From Riptortus pedestris (taxonomy: Eukaryota > Arthropoda > Insecta > Hemiptera > Alydidae): a DNA stretch of 64,000 nucleotides. How positions within the stretch are numbered: the first letter of the stretch is position 1; each line of letters begins with the position of its first letter. A program made the translations under genes and the position numbers. The notes under the pieces are model-generated. The model searched no databases. It saw nothing but the letters and a program-made list of their open reading frames with translations, and was not told the DNA's origin. Positions 33,360 to 46,548 of the stretch are shown here, piece after piece. Location of the stretch: contig CM032228.1 in the NCBI GenBank assembly GCA_019009955.1, positions 253,940,001 to 254,004,000 of the forward strand, written 5' to 3'.

Positions 33360-34960
33360 ATAATTATTGTTATATTATTTTTTATTGAAGCTATTTTTAT
33401 GTAGTAATAAAATTGATATATTATTGTTATTCCACTGTGTTACATTTGTTATTGCTATATGTTATCACAGTTATTGTTATATTATGTTAAATCTTTGTTC
33501 ATGTTGTATTAAAGTTACAATGTTATTGTTATTTAATTTTATTATGCTACAACTAATTATTGTGCGTGTTGTTACAATTATTGCAATTTTACTATGTTAC
33601 ATTTGTTATTGCTGTATGTTATCACAATTGTTGTAGTTTGTTAAAGCTATTTTCATGTTATATTAACGTTACAATGTTATTGTTATTTAATTTTATTATG
33701 CTACAACTAATTATTGTGCGTGTTGTTACAATTATTGCAATTTTACTATGTTACATTTGTTATTGCTGTATGTTATCACAATTGTTGTAGTTTGTTAAAG
33801 CTATTTTCATGTTATATTAACGTTACAATGTTATTTAATTTTATTATTTTACAATGTTATTTAATTTATTATGCTACAACTAATTATTGTTGTGTGTTGT
33901 TACAATTATTGCTATTTTACTATGTTACATTTGTTATTGCTGTATGTTATCACAATTGTTGTTGTAGTTTGTTAAAGCTATTTCCATGTTATATTAAAGT
34001 TACAATGTTATTGTTATTTAATTTATTATGCTACAACTAATTATTGTTGTGTGTTGTTACAATTATTGTTATTTCAACTATGTTACATTTGTTATTGCTA
34101 TATGTTTATCACAATTGTTATTGTTATATTATGTTAAAGCTATTCTAATCCACAGATTGTCTCAACATTAAAGCGCTCTTACACACATGTATATTGTTCT
34201 ATTTTAATTTTATTATGCTTACAACTAATTAATTGTTCGTATGTTGTTACAATTATTGTTTATTGCAACTAAGTTCCAATTTGTTATTTCCTGCTGTATG
34301 TTATTACAATGTTCTTGTTGTAGTTTGTTAAAAGCTAATTTCCATGTTATATAAAAGTTTACAAATGTTATTGTTTATAAATTTATTATGCTACAACTAA
34401 TTATTGTTGTAATGTTGTTACAAATTATTGCTATTTTACTATGTTTACATTTTGTTATTGCTGTATGTTTTGTTTTTTATTCCACAATTGTTCATGTTAG
34501 TTTGTTTAAAGATATTTCCCCTGTGTTAATAATTAAAGTTAAACAATGTTATTGTTATTTAATTGTATTATGCCTACAAACTAATTATTGTGTGTGTTGT
34601 TACAAATTATTGCTATTCTACTATGTTACATTTGTTATTGCTGTATGTTTTAATTATCAATTGGTTCTTGGGTAGTTTGTTAAAGAAGCTATTTTCCATG
34701 TTATATTAAAGTTACAATGTTTATTGTTATTTAATTTTATTATGCTACAAACTAATTATTGTTGTGTGTTGTTGTTACAAATTATTGGCTTTTTTACTAT
34801 GTTAACATTTGTTATTGCTGTCATGTTAATGTAAACACAATTGTTTCTTGTAGTTCGTGTTAAAAAGCTATTTCCATGTTATATTAAAGTTACAATGTTT
34901 ATTGTTTATTTCATTATGTTACAAAACTAATTATTGTTTTGTGTTGTGGTAAATAAATAA
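33360..34960. repeat. Satellite array, about 154-bp unit
   Basis: TTACAATGTTATTGTTATTT recurs at 33515, 33669 and, in variant form, 33823, exactly 154 bp apart. Each unit contains ATGCTACAACTAATTATTGT and TTTGTTATTGCTGTATGTTA. About ten units. A small ~26-bp internal duplication lies near 33825-33875. Units after about 34140 carry many one-base insertions, probably sequencing errors. Short Cys/Tyr/Val-rich frames repeat with the unit and are not genes. Confidence 0.9.
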
Positions 34961-35270
34961 ATTATAATAATTAAAAATTTATTCTCAGGTTGTACCATAT
35001 GATACTGTGTTATTGTTATTTTTCGTTGTTATGCAACTGTTTTGCGGGGGTTGCGCTTTTAATTAAATTTTATCAAAAACCTGACCTTGCGTACTGACCT
35101 TTGGAATTTCCCCATTTAGAATTTTATATCAAAAGAATTTTATCATCCGAAGGGAAAAATCGTTTTCCGTAAAATTGGGTTACCCAAAACCGGCGAAAAA
35201 TTACTCATTAAAAACTGTTTGGTAAAAAGGGTAAAGTTTGATAAATATCAAACTGGCAACACAACAAAAT
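34961..35270. other. Unassigned, error-prone transition zone
   Basis: Ordinary complexity that degrades progressively into homopolymer runs. No gene recognised. Confidence 0.5.
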
Positions 35271-37467
35271 TAAAAAAAACAAAAAAAAAAAAAAACCCCC
35301 CCCCCCAAAAAAAAAATTTTTTTGGAAAAAAAACCCGGGGGGCCTTCCCCCAAAAAAAAAAAATTTAAAAAAAATAAAAATTAAAAATTTTTTTAAAAAT
35401 TTTTTAAATTTAATTAATTTTTTTTTGGGGGTAAATTTTTTTTAAATACAAAAAAAAATTTAAAAAAAAAAAATTTTTGGGGGGGAAAAACCCCTTTTAA
35501 AAATTTAAAAAAAAAAATTTTTTTAAAAAAAAAATTTATTATAAAAAAAAAAATTTTTTGTTTCAAATTTTTTGGGGGGGGAAAAAAAAAAGGAAAATTT
35601 TTGGGGGGAAAAAAAAAAGGAAAAAATTTTTAAAAAAATTTTTTAAAAAAAAAAAAATAAAAATTTTTTTTTAAAATTTAAAAAATTTTAAAAAGGGATT
35701 TTTAAATTTTAAAAAAACCCCCCCCCCCCCCCCAAATTAAAAAAAACCCCTTTTTTAAAAAAAAAAAACCCTTTAAAAACCCCCCCAAACCCCCCCAAAA
35801 ATTCCCGGGTTTTTCCCGCCCCCCAAAAAAAAAAAAAAAAAAAAAAAAAATCTTTTTTAAATTGTTAATTTTTTAAACCCCCTTTTTTCCCCCCCCCCCC
35901 CTTTAAAAATTTTTTTTCCCCCCCAAAAAAATTTGGGGCCCCGGGGGGGGGGGGGCCCCCCCCAAAAAATTTTTGGGGGGGGGGGGGGGGGTTGTGGGGG
36001 GGAAAAAAAAGATTATTTTTTTTCCCCCCCCCTTTCCCCCCCCCCCCCCCCCCAATTTTTTTTTCACCCTTTTTTTCCCCCCCCCCCCCTTTTTAAATTT
36101 TTTTTCCCTTTTTTTTTTTTCCCCCCCCCTTTTTTTTTTTTAAAACCCCTTTTTTGGGGGCCCCCAAAAATTTTTAAAAAAAATTATTTTTTAAAAAAAA
36201 TTTTTTTTTTCCCCCCCCTTAAAAACCCCCCCTTTCCCCCCTTTTTTTTTCCCCCCCCCAACCCCCCCAAAACCCCTTTTTTTTTTTCCCTCAAACCCTT
36301 TTTTTTCCCCTTTTTCCCCCCCCAAAAAAAAAGGGGGGGGGAAAAAAAAAAAAAAAATTTTTGGGGGGGGGAAAAAAAAACCCCCCGGGGGGAAAAAAAA
36401 AAAAAAAACCCCCCCCCCCCCCCCCCGGGGGAAAAAAAAACCCCAAAAAAAAAAAAAAAAATAATTTTAAAAAAAAATTTATAAAAAAAAAAAGGGGAAA
36501 AAAAAAAAAAAAAGGGGGGGGGGGGGAAAAAAAAAAAACCCCCCCCGGGGGGAAAAAAAAAAAAAAAATTTTTAAAAAAATTTTTGGGGGGGGAAAAAAA
36601 AAAAAGGGAAAAAAAAGGGGGGGGGGGGGGGGAAAAAAAAAAAAAAAAAAAAAGAAAAAAAAAGGGGAATTTTTTAATTTAAAAAAAAAAGGGGGGGTTA
36701 AAAAAACCCCCCCCAAAATTTTTTTTTTTCCTTTTCCCCCCCCCCCAAAACCCCTTTTTTTTCCCCTTTTTTTTTTCCCCCCCCCTCCCCAAAAATTTTA
36801 AAATTTTTTTTCCCCCCCCCCCTTTTTTTTTATTTTTTCCCCCCAAAAAATTTCCCCCAAATTTTTTTAAAGTTTTTCCCCTTTTTTTTACCCCTTTTTT
36901 TTTTTCCCCTTTTCCAAACCTTTCCCTTCCCCTTTTTTTTTTGTTTTTTTTCCCCCAAAAAAACCCCCTTCCCTTTTTTTAAAAAGCCCCCCCTTTCCCT
37001 TTTTAATTTTTTTTTTTTTTCCCCCCAATTTCCCCCCCGTTTTTTTTTTTTTTTCCCCTTTTCCCCCCTAACCCCCCCTTTTTTTTTCCCCCCCTTTTTC
37101 CCCCCTTTTTTAAATTTTTTTTTTTCCCCTTTTCCGGGGCCCTTTTTTTTTTTTTCATTTTTTTTTTCCCCCCCCTTTTTTTTTTTTTTCCCCCCCCCAA
37201 ACTTTTTTCCCAAAACCCCCCTTTTAATTTTTTAAAAAAACCCCCCCCCTTTTCCCCCCTTTTTTCCCCCCTTATTTTAAATTTTTTTTTTAAAAAAAAA
37301 AAATTTAAAAATTTTTTTTTTTTTCCCCCCCCAAAAACCCCCCCTTTTGGTTTTTTTTTTTTCCCCCCCCTTTTTTTTTCCCCCCCCCCCCCCCTTTTTT
37401 TCCCCCCCCCCTTTTTTTTAAATTTTTTTTTTTAAAAAACTTTTTTTTTTAAAAAAAATTTTTTCCC

Positions 37468-37499
<32 letters not shown>

Positions 37500-38795
37500 C
37501 CCCCCCCGGCCCGGGGTTTTTAATTTTTAAATTTTCCCCCCTTTTTAAAAAAAAATTTTTTTTTCCCCCCCTAAATTTTCCCCCCCCCTTTCCCCCTTTT
37601 TTTTTCCCCCTTTTCCCCCCCCGGGTTTCCCCCCCCTTTTTTTTTTCCCCCCTTTTCCCCAAAAAACCCCCAGGCCCCCCCCCCCCCCCCAAACCACACA
37701 AAAAAAACCCCCCCCCCCCCCCCCCCCCCCTGTTTAAACCCCCCGGGGCCCCCCAAAAAAAAAAAATTTTTTAATTTTTAAAATTTTTTTTGGGGCCCCC
37801 CCAAAAAATTTGCCAATTTAAAAACCCCCCCCTTTTTTTTCCCCCCCCCCCCTTTTTTTAAAAAAAATTTTTTTTCCCCCTTTTCCCCCCTTAAAAATTT
37901 TTTCCCCCCCCCCCCAAAAATTTTAAAAAACCCCCCCCCTTTTTTTTAACCAAAAATTTTAAAAAATTTTTTAAAAAAAAAAAAAAACCCAAAATCCCCC
38001 CCCTGTCCCCCCCCCCGGGCCCCCAAAAATTTTTTTTCCCTTCCCCCCCCCCCAAATTTTTTCAAAAAATTTTCCCCCCCCCCCCCCCCTTTTTTTCCCC
38101 CTTTTTTCCCCCCCCTTTTTTTTTTTAAAAAACCCCTTTTTAAAAAAGGGGGGCCCCCCCCCCCCCAAAAAAACCCCCCCCCTTTTTTTTTTTTTTTTTT
38201 TAAATTACTTTTTTTTTTCCCCCCCCCCCCCTTCCCCCCCCCCCCCCCCCCCAAAAAAAAAAAAAACCCCCCCCCACAAAAAAACCCCCCACCCCCAAAA
38301 AAAAACCCCCCCCCCCCAAAAAAAAAAGGGGGGGGGTTTTTTTTTGAAAAGGGGTTAAAAAAAAAAAACCCCCCCCCTTTTTTTCCAAAACCCAAAAAAC
38401 CCCCCCAAAAAAATTTTCCCGAAAAACCCCATTCCCCCCCCCAAAAAAAACCCCCCCCCCCCTTTTTCTAAAAAAAAACCCCCCCCCCCCCCCCGGGCCC
38501 CCCAACCCCAAAAAAACCCCCCCAAAAAACCCCCCCCCCTTTTTAAAAAGGGAAAAAAAAAAAAAAAAAATTTTTAAAAAAAAATTTTAATAAAAAAAAA
38601 AAAAATTTTTTTTTTTTTAAAAAAAAAAAAGGTTTTAAAAGGGGGGGGGGGGAAAGGGGTTTGGGGGGTGGGGAAAAGGGGGGGGGGGGGGAAAAAAGGG
38701 GGGGGGGTTTTGGGGGGGTAAAGGGGGGGTGGAAAAGGGGGGGGGGGGGGGGAAAAAATTTTTTTGGGGGGGGGTTTTTTTTTAAAAAAAAGAGC

Positions 38796-38827
<32 letters not shown>

Positions 38828-38834
38828 CTTTTGG

Positions 38835-38869
<35 letters not shown>

Positions 38870-38949
38870 GGTTTTTTTTTTTTTTTTTTTAAAATATTTT
38901 TTCCCCCCCTTTTTAAACCAATTTTTTTTATTTTTTTTTTTTTTTCCCC
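35271..38949. other. Homopolymer-block region, probable sequencing or assembly artefact
   Basis: About 3.7 kb built almost only of runs of A, C, G and T, usually 4-20 bases long, with very few isolated bases. The left edge degrades gradually; the right edge becomes normal within about 30 bases, inside a LINE. Frames here encode only Lys/Gly/Phe/Pro runs. A biological sequence of this form is very unlikely; low-quality long-read consensus is the simplest explanation. Confidence 0.85.
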
Positions 38950-39232
38950 TTTTTAATATTTTTGGTTTTGTGAGGACGACTTGGTCTCTTCTTGAATCTA
39001 CGTACTGTCTCTTTGACCATCCAGTAACATTGCGTTTTATTTCCAATAGTTTGTTGTCAGTACGTAACCAGTGTTTTTGCCAGTCTTGGAGTATTTTTGT
39101 TTGTACAATCTTGTTGAGGTCTGTTGGTGTTAGTGTACTTATGCCAGTAGTAGTCATTTCTGTTGCTAGTTTTGCATGTTTGTCGATATCAGTCATTTGT
39201 TTAATGTCCATGTGTCCGGGCGACCACAACAT
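38950..39232 (-). pseudogene. LINE fragment: end of RNase H domain
   Basis: Minus-strand translation begins MLWSPGHMDI (the RNase H His region, usually WxPGHxGI), then a decayed GNExAD equivalent (MTDIDKHAKLA). The linker WQKHWLRTDNKLLEIK and SRRDQVVLT, which precede the GHTRLTHG block in I-type LINEs, follow. Reading then dissolves into Lys runs as the homopolymer zone begins. It is not the same copy or close family as the LINE at 3.7 kb. Confidence 0.75.
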
Positions 39233-39289
39233 TTTAAAATCGCAAGTGTTTATTATTATTGAATAATAATAAAATATGTGAATAAATAA

Positions 39290-39488
39290 AAAGATTTATA
39301 AAACAATAAATTTTCAATAAGATTGATTCTATACACGTTTTCGATCCGACGTATAATATCGAAGATATTTCCAATTTTAGAAACTTCTCCCTTCTCAGCT
39401 CATCATCCCACTGATCAATCCATGGAAAATCGCGTCCTGATTCCAACCTCAATAGCAGGTTTCTCTTAAGGGGAATGTCCTAAAAAAT
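39290..39488 (-). mobile_element. HINE-like fragment, core deleted
   Basis: The body (AATAAGATTGATTCTATACA) jumps from the C-rich segment directly to the left arm (AAAATCGCGTCCTG) and left end (TCTCTTAAGGGGAA). No (TA)n core. Confidence 0.7.
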
Positions 39489-39532
39489 TTAAATCAATAG
39501 GGAATAGATGCAGAGATGAATTGACAAACTTT

Positions 39533-40319
<787 letters not shown>

Positions 40320-40329
40320 TAATGGTGTA

Positions 40330-40613
40330 AATAGTAAAGAGATTTCAATAAAATTATTGTGTAATATTCTGATATATTTCATTAATGGTGTTTCTTTGCG
40401 GTCTAGAATTCAGGTTTGCTGGCCTGTTTGTTTACAAATCGGACGCTTTCCGTTGTGGAGATATTACCTTGTAAATTGACTGAAAGATTTCTCATTTCCG
40501 TTTGTATTTATTCACTTAATATTTGCGGTGGTGTTACCAGTATTTATATTTATCTATTGTAAACCTCCGCTTAGGAAATCTGCTTACTTAACGCAGCCTC
40601 TGCGTGAAGGACT
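40330..40613 (+). mobile_element. HINE-like right half, long middle
   Basis: TTTACAAATCGGACGCTTTC, TATTCACTTAATATTTGCGG and a right end with hairpin ACGCAGCCTCTGCGT and GAAGGACT. Confidence 0.75.
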
Positions 40614-41211
40614 TTTTGAGATGTGCTAGCTACAGATCGCATATGTAAGTAAACGAGTTAATGATTTTCCTAAAAGTTAATGCACAAACGGGGAAAAAAT
40701 GTTACTAATAAAAAATGAAAAAAACGAGCAATTTATCCTGAGGCGTAAATAATATGATTGTGAGTTCTCCTGAGGTAGTGGTGCTGATGTCCTTGCCTCT
40801 AACAACTCGACTGAGCTCAAGGAATACCCGAGGTCACTCGGTAATAACCTCTAGTCCCTATCTAGCCTCACATCCAGACCAGATGGAATATGCACGGAGA
40901 ACGATAAAGGACACATAAAAGTTATCGTAAATACGATTAACAAGTCCTTCTGCCTGAAGGGAAGTTGTGCCTTGGAGTGGCGTTGCTCGCTAGACTGCAG
41001 GTCGGCCCTACCCCAATGAGCAGAGAATGAGTTAAGTTGTTTACGGAGATAAAAAAAGGAAGTGTCCAAAGGATCAGGGCTAATTATTGGTATGGTTTGT
41101 CTTGGACTCAATTCTATCTGGGGCAAGTTCATTGTCGGGTCGGATATGCAGGCCTTGGAGCTGGCTCAGCCATCGCTGCTAGGACAGGATTACACACGGG
41201 TAGTCAATATT
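40614..41211. other. Unassigned, rising GC
   Basis: Leads into the 46-bp minisatellite. Short overlapping frames near 40851-41292 on both strands have no known domain. Sequence from about 40980 on is more GC-rich than the window. Confidence 0.4.
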
Positions 41212-42044
41212 GCAGAATGGGTGGGATGCTCCTGCCCTGTGCCTGAGGGCTGGGATCATAGGATGGGTGGGATGCTCCTGCCCTGTGCCTGAGGGCTGGG
41301 ATCATAGGATGGGTGGGATGCTCCTGCCCTGTGCCTGAGGGCTGGGATCATAGGATGGGTGGGATGCTCCTGCCCTGTGCCTGAGGGCTGGGATCATAGG
41401 ATGGGTGGGATGCTCCTGCCCTGTGCCTGAGGGCTGGGATCATAGGATGGGTGGGATGCTCCTGCCCTTTGTCTGAGGGCTGGGATCATAGGATGGGTGG
41501 GATGCTCCTGCCCTTTGTCTGAGGGCTGGGATCATAGGATGGGTGGGATGCTCCTGCCCTTTGTCTGAGGGCTGGGATCATAGGATGGGTGGGATGCTCC
41601 TGCCCTTTGTCTGAGGGCTGGGATCATAGGATGGGTGGGATGCTCCTGCCCTGTGCCTGAGGGCTGGGATCATAGGATGGGTGGGATGCTCCTGCCCTGT
41701 GCCTGAGGGCTGGGATCATAGGATGGGTGGGATACTCCTGCCCTGTGCCTGAGGGCTGGGATCATAGGATGGGTGGGATGCTCCTGCCCTGTGCCTGAGG
41801 GCTGGGATCATAGGATGGGTGGGATGCTCCTGCCCTTTGCCTGAGGGCTGGGATCATAGGATGGGTGGGATGCTCCTGCCCTGTGCCTGAGGGCTGGGAT
41901 CATAGGATGGGTGGGCTGCTCCTGCCCTGTGCCTGAGGGCTGGGATCATAGGACGGGTGGGATGCGCGTGCCCTCTGCCTGAGGGCTGGGACCATAGGAT
42001 GGGTGGGATGCTCCTGCCCTATGCCTGAGGGCTGGGATCATGGG
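41212..42044. repeat. 46-bp minisatellite, about 18 units
   Basis: Unit GATGGGTGGGATGCTCCTGC followed by CCTGTGCCTGAGGGCTGGGA and TCATAG. Four consecutive units at about 41440-41625 share the variant CCTTTGTCTG. The last units are more diverged (GGACGGGTGGGATGCGCGTG near 41950). GC-rich, unlike the rest of the window. Confidence 0.96.
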
Positions 42045-42061
42045 AGAGTGGGTGGGGGAGA

Positions 42062-42665
<604 letters not shown>

Positions 42666-42738
42666 CGAGTATAGGTAGAGGGAGAGAGAGGGGGGAACAG
42701 GCAGCTATCCGGGAGAAAGGACTACTCCCCTCTCCCCT

Positions 42739-42745
42739 TCAGTCC
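42739..42745 (+). promoter_or_regulatory. Candidate initiator
   Basis: TCAGTCC fits the insect initiator TCAGTY, just downstream of the GA tract. No TATA box at -30 and no good downstream promoter element at +28 were found, so this is weak on its own. Confidence 0.25.
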
Positions 42746-42975
42746 ATCTGCGGGCATCGTGGTGTTAGTATCGGAGCGCGTTTCGTAGCTCCTGCCATTT
42801 CTCAGATCGCGGCTTCTCTCTTCATCTCCCAGCCGACGACCATCACCTACTTCTGTTCGGATAATCACTACTATAGTGTGTGTGTGATATACTCATTGTT
42901 GGTTATTCAACAAATATTCATCTATTACAATATTTTTTTTGTGGAACTTGTGCAATTACAACAGACAGGATAACG
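42741..42975 (+). other. Candidate non-coding first exon (5' UTR)
   Basis: The only GC-balanced, non-repetitive stretch of its kind in the window. It has no ATG and ends at ACG|GTGAGT (donor GT at 42976-42977), a near-consensus splice donor. Pyrimidine-rich sequence at 42720-42740 and a (GA)n tract upstream fit a GAGA-type promoter. Evidence is composition and the donor only; no protein is encoded and no acceptor is identified. It could equally be chance. Confidence 0.3.
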
Positions 42976-45199
42976 GTGAGTACTCGTATTTTTTATAATC
43001 ACCCCTAAAACTATTGTCTCAAGTCAAATTAGTTCCTTCATTTCCTCTTCGAAAATATATATCAAAAACACAAATCACTCAAATCATAATAACAACCAAA
43101 AAACTTTAAACGAACTCTCAAAACGTAAGCCAAACTGTCCCAACTGTCAAACCCCACAACTGATGTTGAACACAGAAGTCGACTTTAAACGTCAAACGTG
43201 TCTCCTTCTTATCTGACTAGGAAGAGAATCTTAAAGCAAACAGAGCAGTTGCCTCACAAATTTAACTTCTATTTTTTTTTTTTCTTTTTTGTCAAACATC
43301 AACGACCTTTTCTTTCGGGGATTATTAAAAAATCATTGACTCCTATCTTTGAGTAAGTAAACAACGCCTGATAAAAATTACACACGAATTTTGAGACCAA
43401 GGACCTTTCTTCCTACTCGTGACCTCCGTTAGTTTGATAACAGCTCAAAATTAAATTTCTGCCTCTCGTGGAAACTTCTTGTTTAGGAAAAAAGTGTGTT
43501 CCTGTTGGTCATTTAGGAATCAAACAATTATAGAAAATTGAATATAAATTCTTCAAGGTTAAGACTTGGTAATTTATAAACATTACTGAACGACCAATTA
43601 GAAAATATTGTTTTCAATTAAACAGTTTCAATTAAAACCGAATTTTCTGAAAATGAAAAATAAACCCGGGTTATTTTTTTTCGTAATTTCTTCAAATTTT
43701 TTTGACAAGTATGAATGAACGCTTTTCAAAGTTGGCCGCCATTCCTTGGGGTTTTTGAACTCAGCTGTTTCCTATGTGACATCACGCCTCAACGTCACCA
43801 AACGGGGGGGGGGTTGCCTTTTTTTTAAATCCAGTCTCTCAAATAAATTCTCAGTCGCTGTAAACTCGCTCCAAATTTTCCACCCAAAAACCACAAGATC
43901 GCATTAAGGCAAGTGAAAACCCAGTCAATCGACTATTTTTATTGGGTAAAATTTATTTTCAATGTCAAATTTTGAAATTCTCTCCATAAAAAAAGTACCA
44001 AATTCCCCTCATATATAAGTATGTCGTGCCAGAAGGTAATTAAAAAATAAGAATTATTTTAACCACAAATTCTGAAGCATAAATGTCCTTTGTGAGAAAC
44101 AAAACTCCTTTTTTAAACTGTTTCCGATAACTCAGATTGACCAAAATAAATAAACTCTTAAGTACATAATTAATACTACAATAAATTAATTGAAATCTAC
44201 GGGTGTCCTAATAATAATACGATAGTTCTAGCAAGAATTGAAACATTTTACAAAATTCTGTGTGTATTACAAATACCCTCGTCGGTTTTTCTTTGAGACA
44301 ACGAAAATAAAGTGGAGAAGGTCACATTAAAGTAAAATATTACAAAGATAAATAAAACTACTTAATTTCGCGTATATTTACTTAATACATTCACCTTAAT
44401 TAACAAAGTAGAACAATGGTTTCCCTTTAAATATATTTCTAATTGGACTTATTCAGCTAATTCAGTCCATAAAGCTACTTTTTCGCCATTAAAATCGTAT
44501 TATATATTCATGAATTAATCAATTCTTGAAAAAAAAGTAATTTTTAAAAAATGGGGAAAAGGATTTTTTTTTTTAGTTTTGGCATTGGAATTTTCAAACA
44601 TGAAACACTCAAAAATTTCTCACGATTGACAACGAATTTAAAATTATTTATTGTGTTAGGGAGTCGCATCTTAAATAATTACAGTTTTAAAATATTTTAT
44701 TTTTTGAAGAAAAATAATAAAAAAATATTACTGATATGGTTCGTTTTGTGGCCTTTAGCGCAAAACTATTGTCCTCTCGCCTTTTGCGACTTCTCACCGG
44801 AATGACACCTGTTTGTTATTCAGGGCAATGTCTCTTGGGGCGAAATTATTCTGCTAATCGGCCGACAGGGCCTTAACACTCGGGGCTAGCGTACGATTGG
44901 CCAAAAGTCATTGAACCTCCCCAGAAATAGCCTCTTAACGATTTTGCTCCCCTGTCATGTGGTTGAACCCGCCTGTTGCTCCTCAGTTCCGCTTTCCATC
45001 TCTCTCTCACACACTCTCTCTCTCTCGCTCTCTCTCCCATTTCGTCGTTATGTCACAATATTAAGTCATTTTTAAAAAATAAAATTGATAACTATAATTG
45101 TATATATAATGCACACAAATTAATAAAAACCATCAGAAAAAATTCACACACTCTCCTTCAGACCAAAAAAAAAATTCTTAGTGAAAGCCAAAGTGGAAA
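42976..45199. other. Unassigned non-repetitive AT-rich DNA, intron-like
   Basis: About 2.2 kb with no HINE-like or R copy, the longest such gap in the window. It holds a short G run at 43805-43813 and a CT-rich tract at 44997-45040. Short frames (44551-44805, 44976-45251) lack known domains. Confidence 0.5.
44997..45040. repeat. (CT)n-rich tract
   Basis: CT repeat interrupted by CACACA and CGC. Confidence 0.85.
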
Positions 45200-45749
45200 A
45201 GTCAGTCACGCAGCGGCATTGCATTTATCTCAAAACGGAGGAATTCAATGAGAACAGTATTTGGTATTTAGGCTTTAAATAAAGTGCTTCAGAATATAAC
45301 AGCTTATTGTTAATATGACGTAAGTAGGAAACTAAAAAATGCAAAAATCATTTTCAATAATCAAAATAGTGAAAAAACGTTCGTAAAAACACTCATAGAA
45401 CATTACATTTGCAATAAAATTGGTTCTATAAAATTTTTAGAAGTGTCGCATAATAACGTAGATTTTAACAATATTCGAAATTCTCCCCCTCTAAACCCCT
45501 CCCCCTAGATGTCGGATTTCAGTCATTAACGAACTCTATCTTTAGTTTTACATAAAAAGTTTTAATATCGAGTTTGGTACCGATCAAACGAAAATTGCGA
45601 CCGCTAGAGCGTTACAGGCAACTTTATATAGTTTTGAATGGACCTTATTTCCGATGGGAAGAATGCATGTACACTTGAGGAAATTTTTCGAAAATCGCGT
45701 AAAAAGTACGACCTCAATAGCTGATTTTTCCTTGAGGGAAATCTGCTAA
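45200..45749 (-). mobile_element. HINE-like element, long middle, no TA core
   Basis: Decayed right end (GTCAGTCACGCAGCGGC), long middle (AACAGTATTTGGTATTTAGG), body, then ACAGGCAACTTTATATAGTT in place of the TA core, and left end TTTCCTTGAGGGAAATCTGC. Confidence 0.78.
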
Positions 45750-46548
45750 TAGCACGAAAATTCACTGTTCTCAAAAACCGTTCAACACATACATACACTA
45801 GTAAGATTTAATACTTTTTAGAATCAAAAATTAACAAGTAACCCTAAACCTTATCATAAACATACTTAAACTTCTAGAAATAATCGTTTTTTCGACCAAA
45901 TAACTTTTACATTTCTCGTAACGCCTACCCAAAACCTAAAAAAAAAAATCAGACCTAAGTCTCTAAAGCATTAAAAAATTTGAAAACGAAATCGAAAGTG
46001 TAATACATAATAAAATCCACAATTGTTGAAATACATAAAAATAATTGCAAATAATTGAAACATTCGTAATTTTATTTCGAGATGAACTTTGTTGCTCTAT
46101 TTTTAACAATAATACCTATTTATGTAAAACATTTGTATTTTTTTTTAAAGTGACTAAAAAAATTAAATTCCGAAAATTTTGGTTTTCAATCTTCTTCAAA
46201 CAGTTCTTAAGTCAAGTCCTTGGCTAAAGCCTGAAACCTATAGCTTAAAAAGTATGAATAATTTCTAACGAAATCTTGATAATAAAAAATATAAAAATAA
46301 TAAATTTTTTGAGAAGAGTAAACATTTTTTGAATGCAGGAATTAGAAAACAAAATAGAAATTTGACTGACTCCTGCCCTGAAACCTTATTTAATTCCATG
46401 ATTAAAATTGGTGACATATTGATTAGAATACTTTAAAATGATGTATTTCGAGTAATTTGTAAATTGAATTAAATCACATTCAAAAAGTAGAAAGAATAAA
46501 TAGTATTACGTTTGAAAATATTGCTTGTCTTTTAAATAAACTTTTTTA
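45750..46548. other. Unassigned AT-rich sequence
   Basis: No recognised gene, RNA or repeat in about 800 bp. Confidence 0.5.

Noticed and set aside
33131..34675. Series of Cys/Tyr/Val-rich frames
   Set aside because: They repeat with the 154-bp satellite unit and break wherever a unit has an indel.
35933..38511. Several long frames in the homopolymer zone
   Set aside because: Only Lys, Gly, Pro and Phe runs. The underlying sequence is probably artefactual.
40851..41292. Short frames beside the 46-bp minisatellite
   Set aside because: No domain, overlapping on both strands, and partly inside the repeat.
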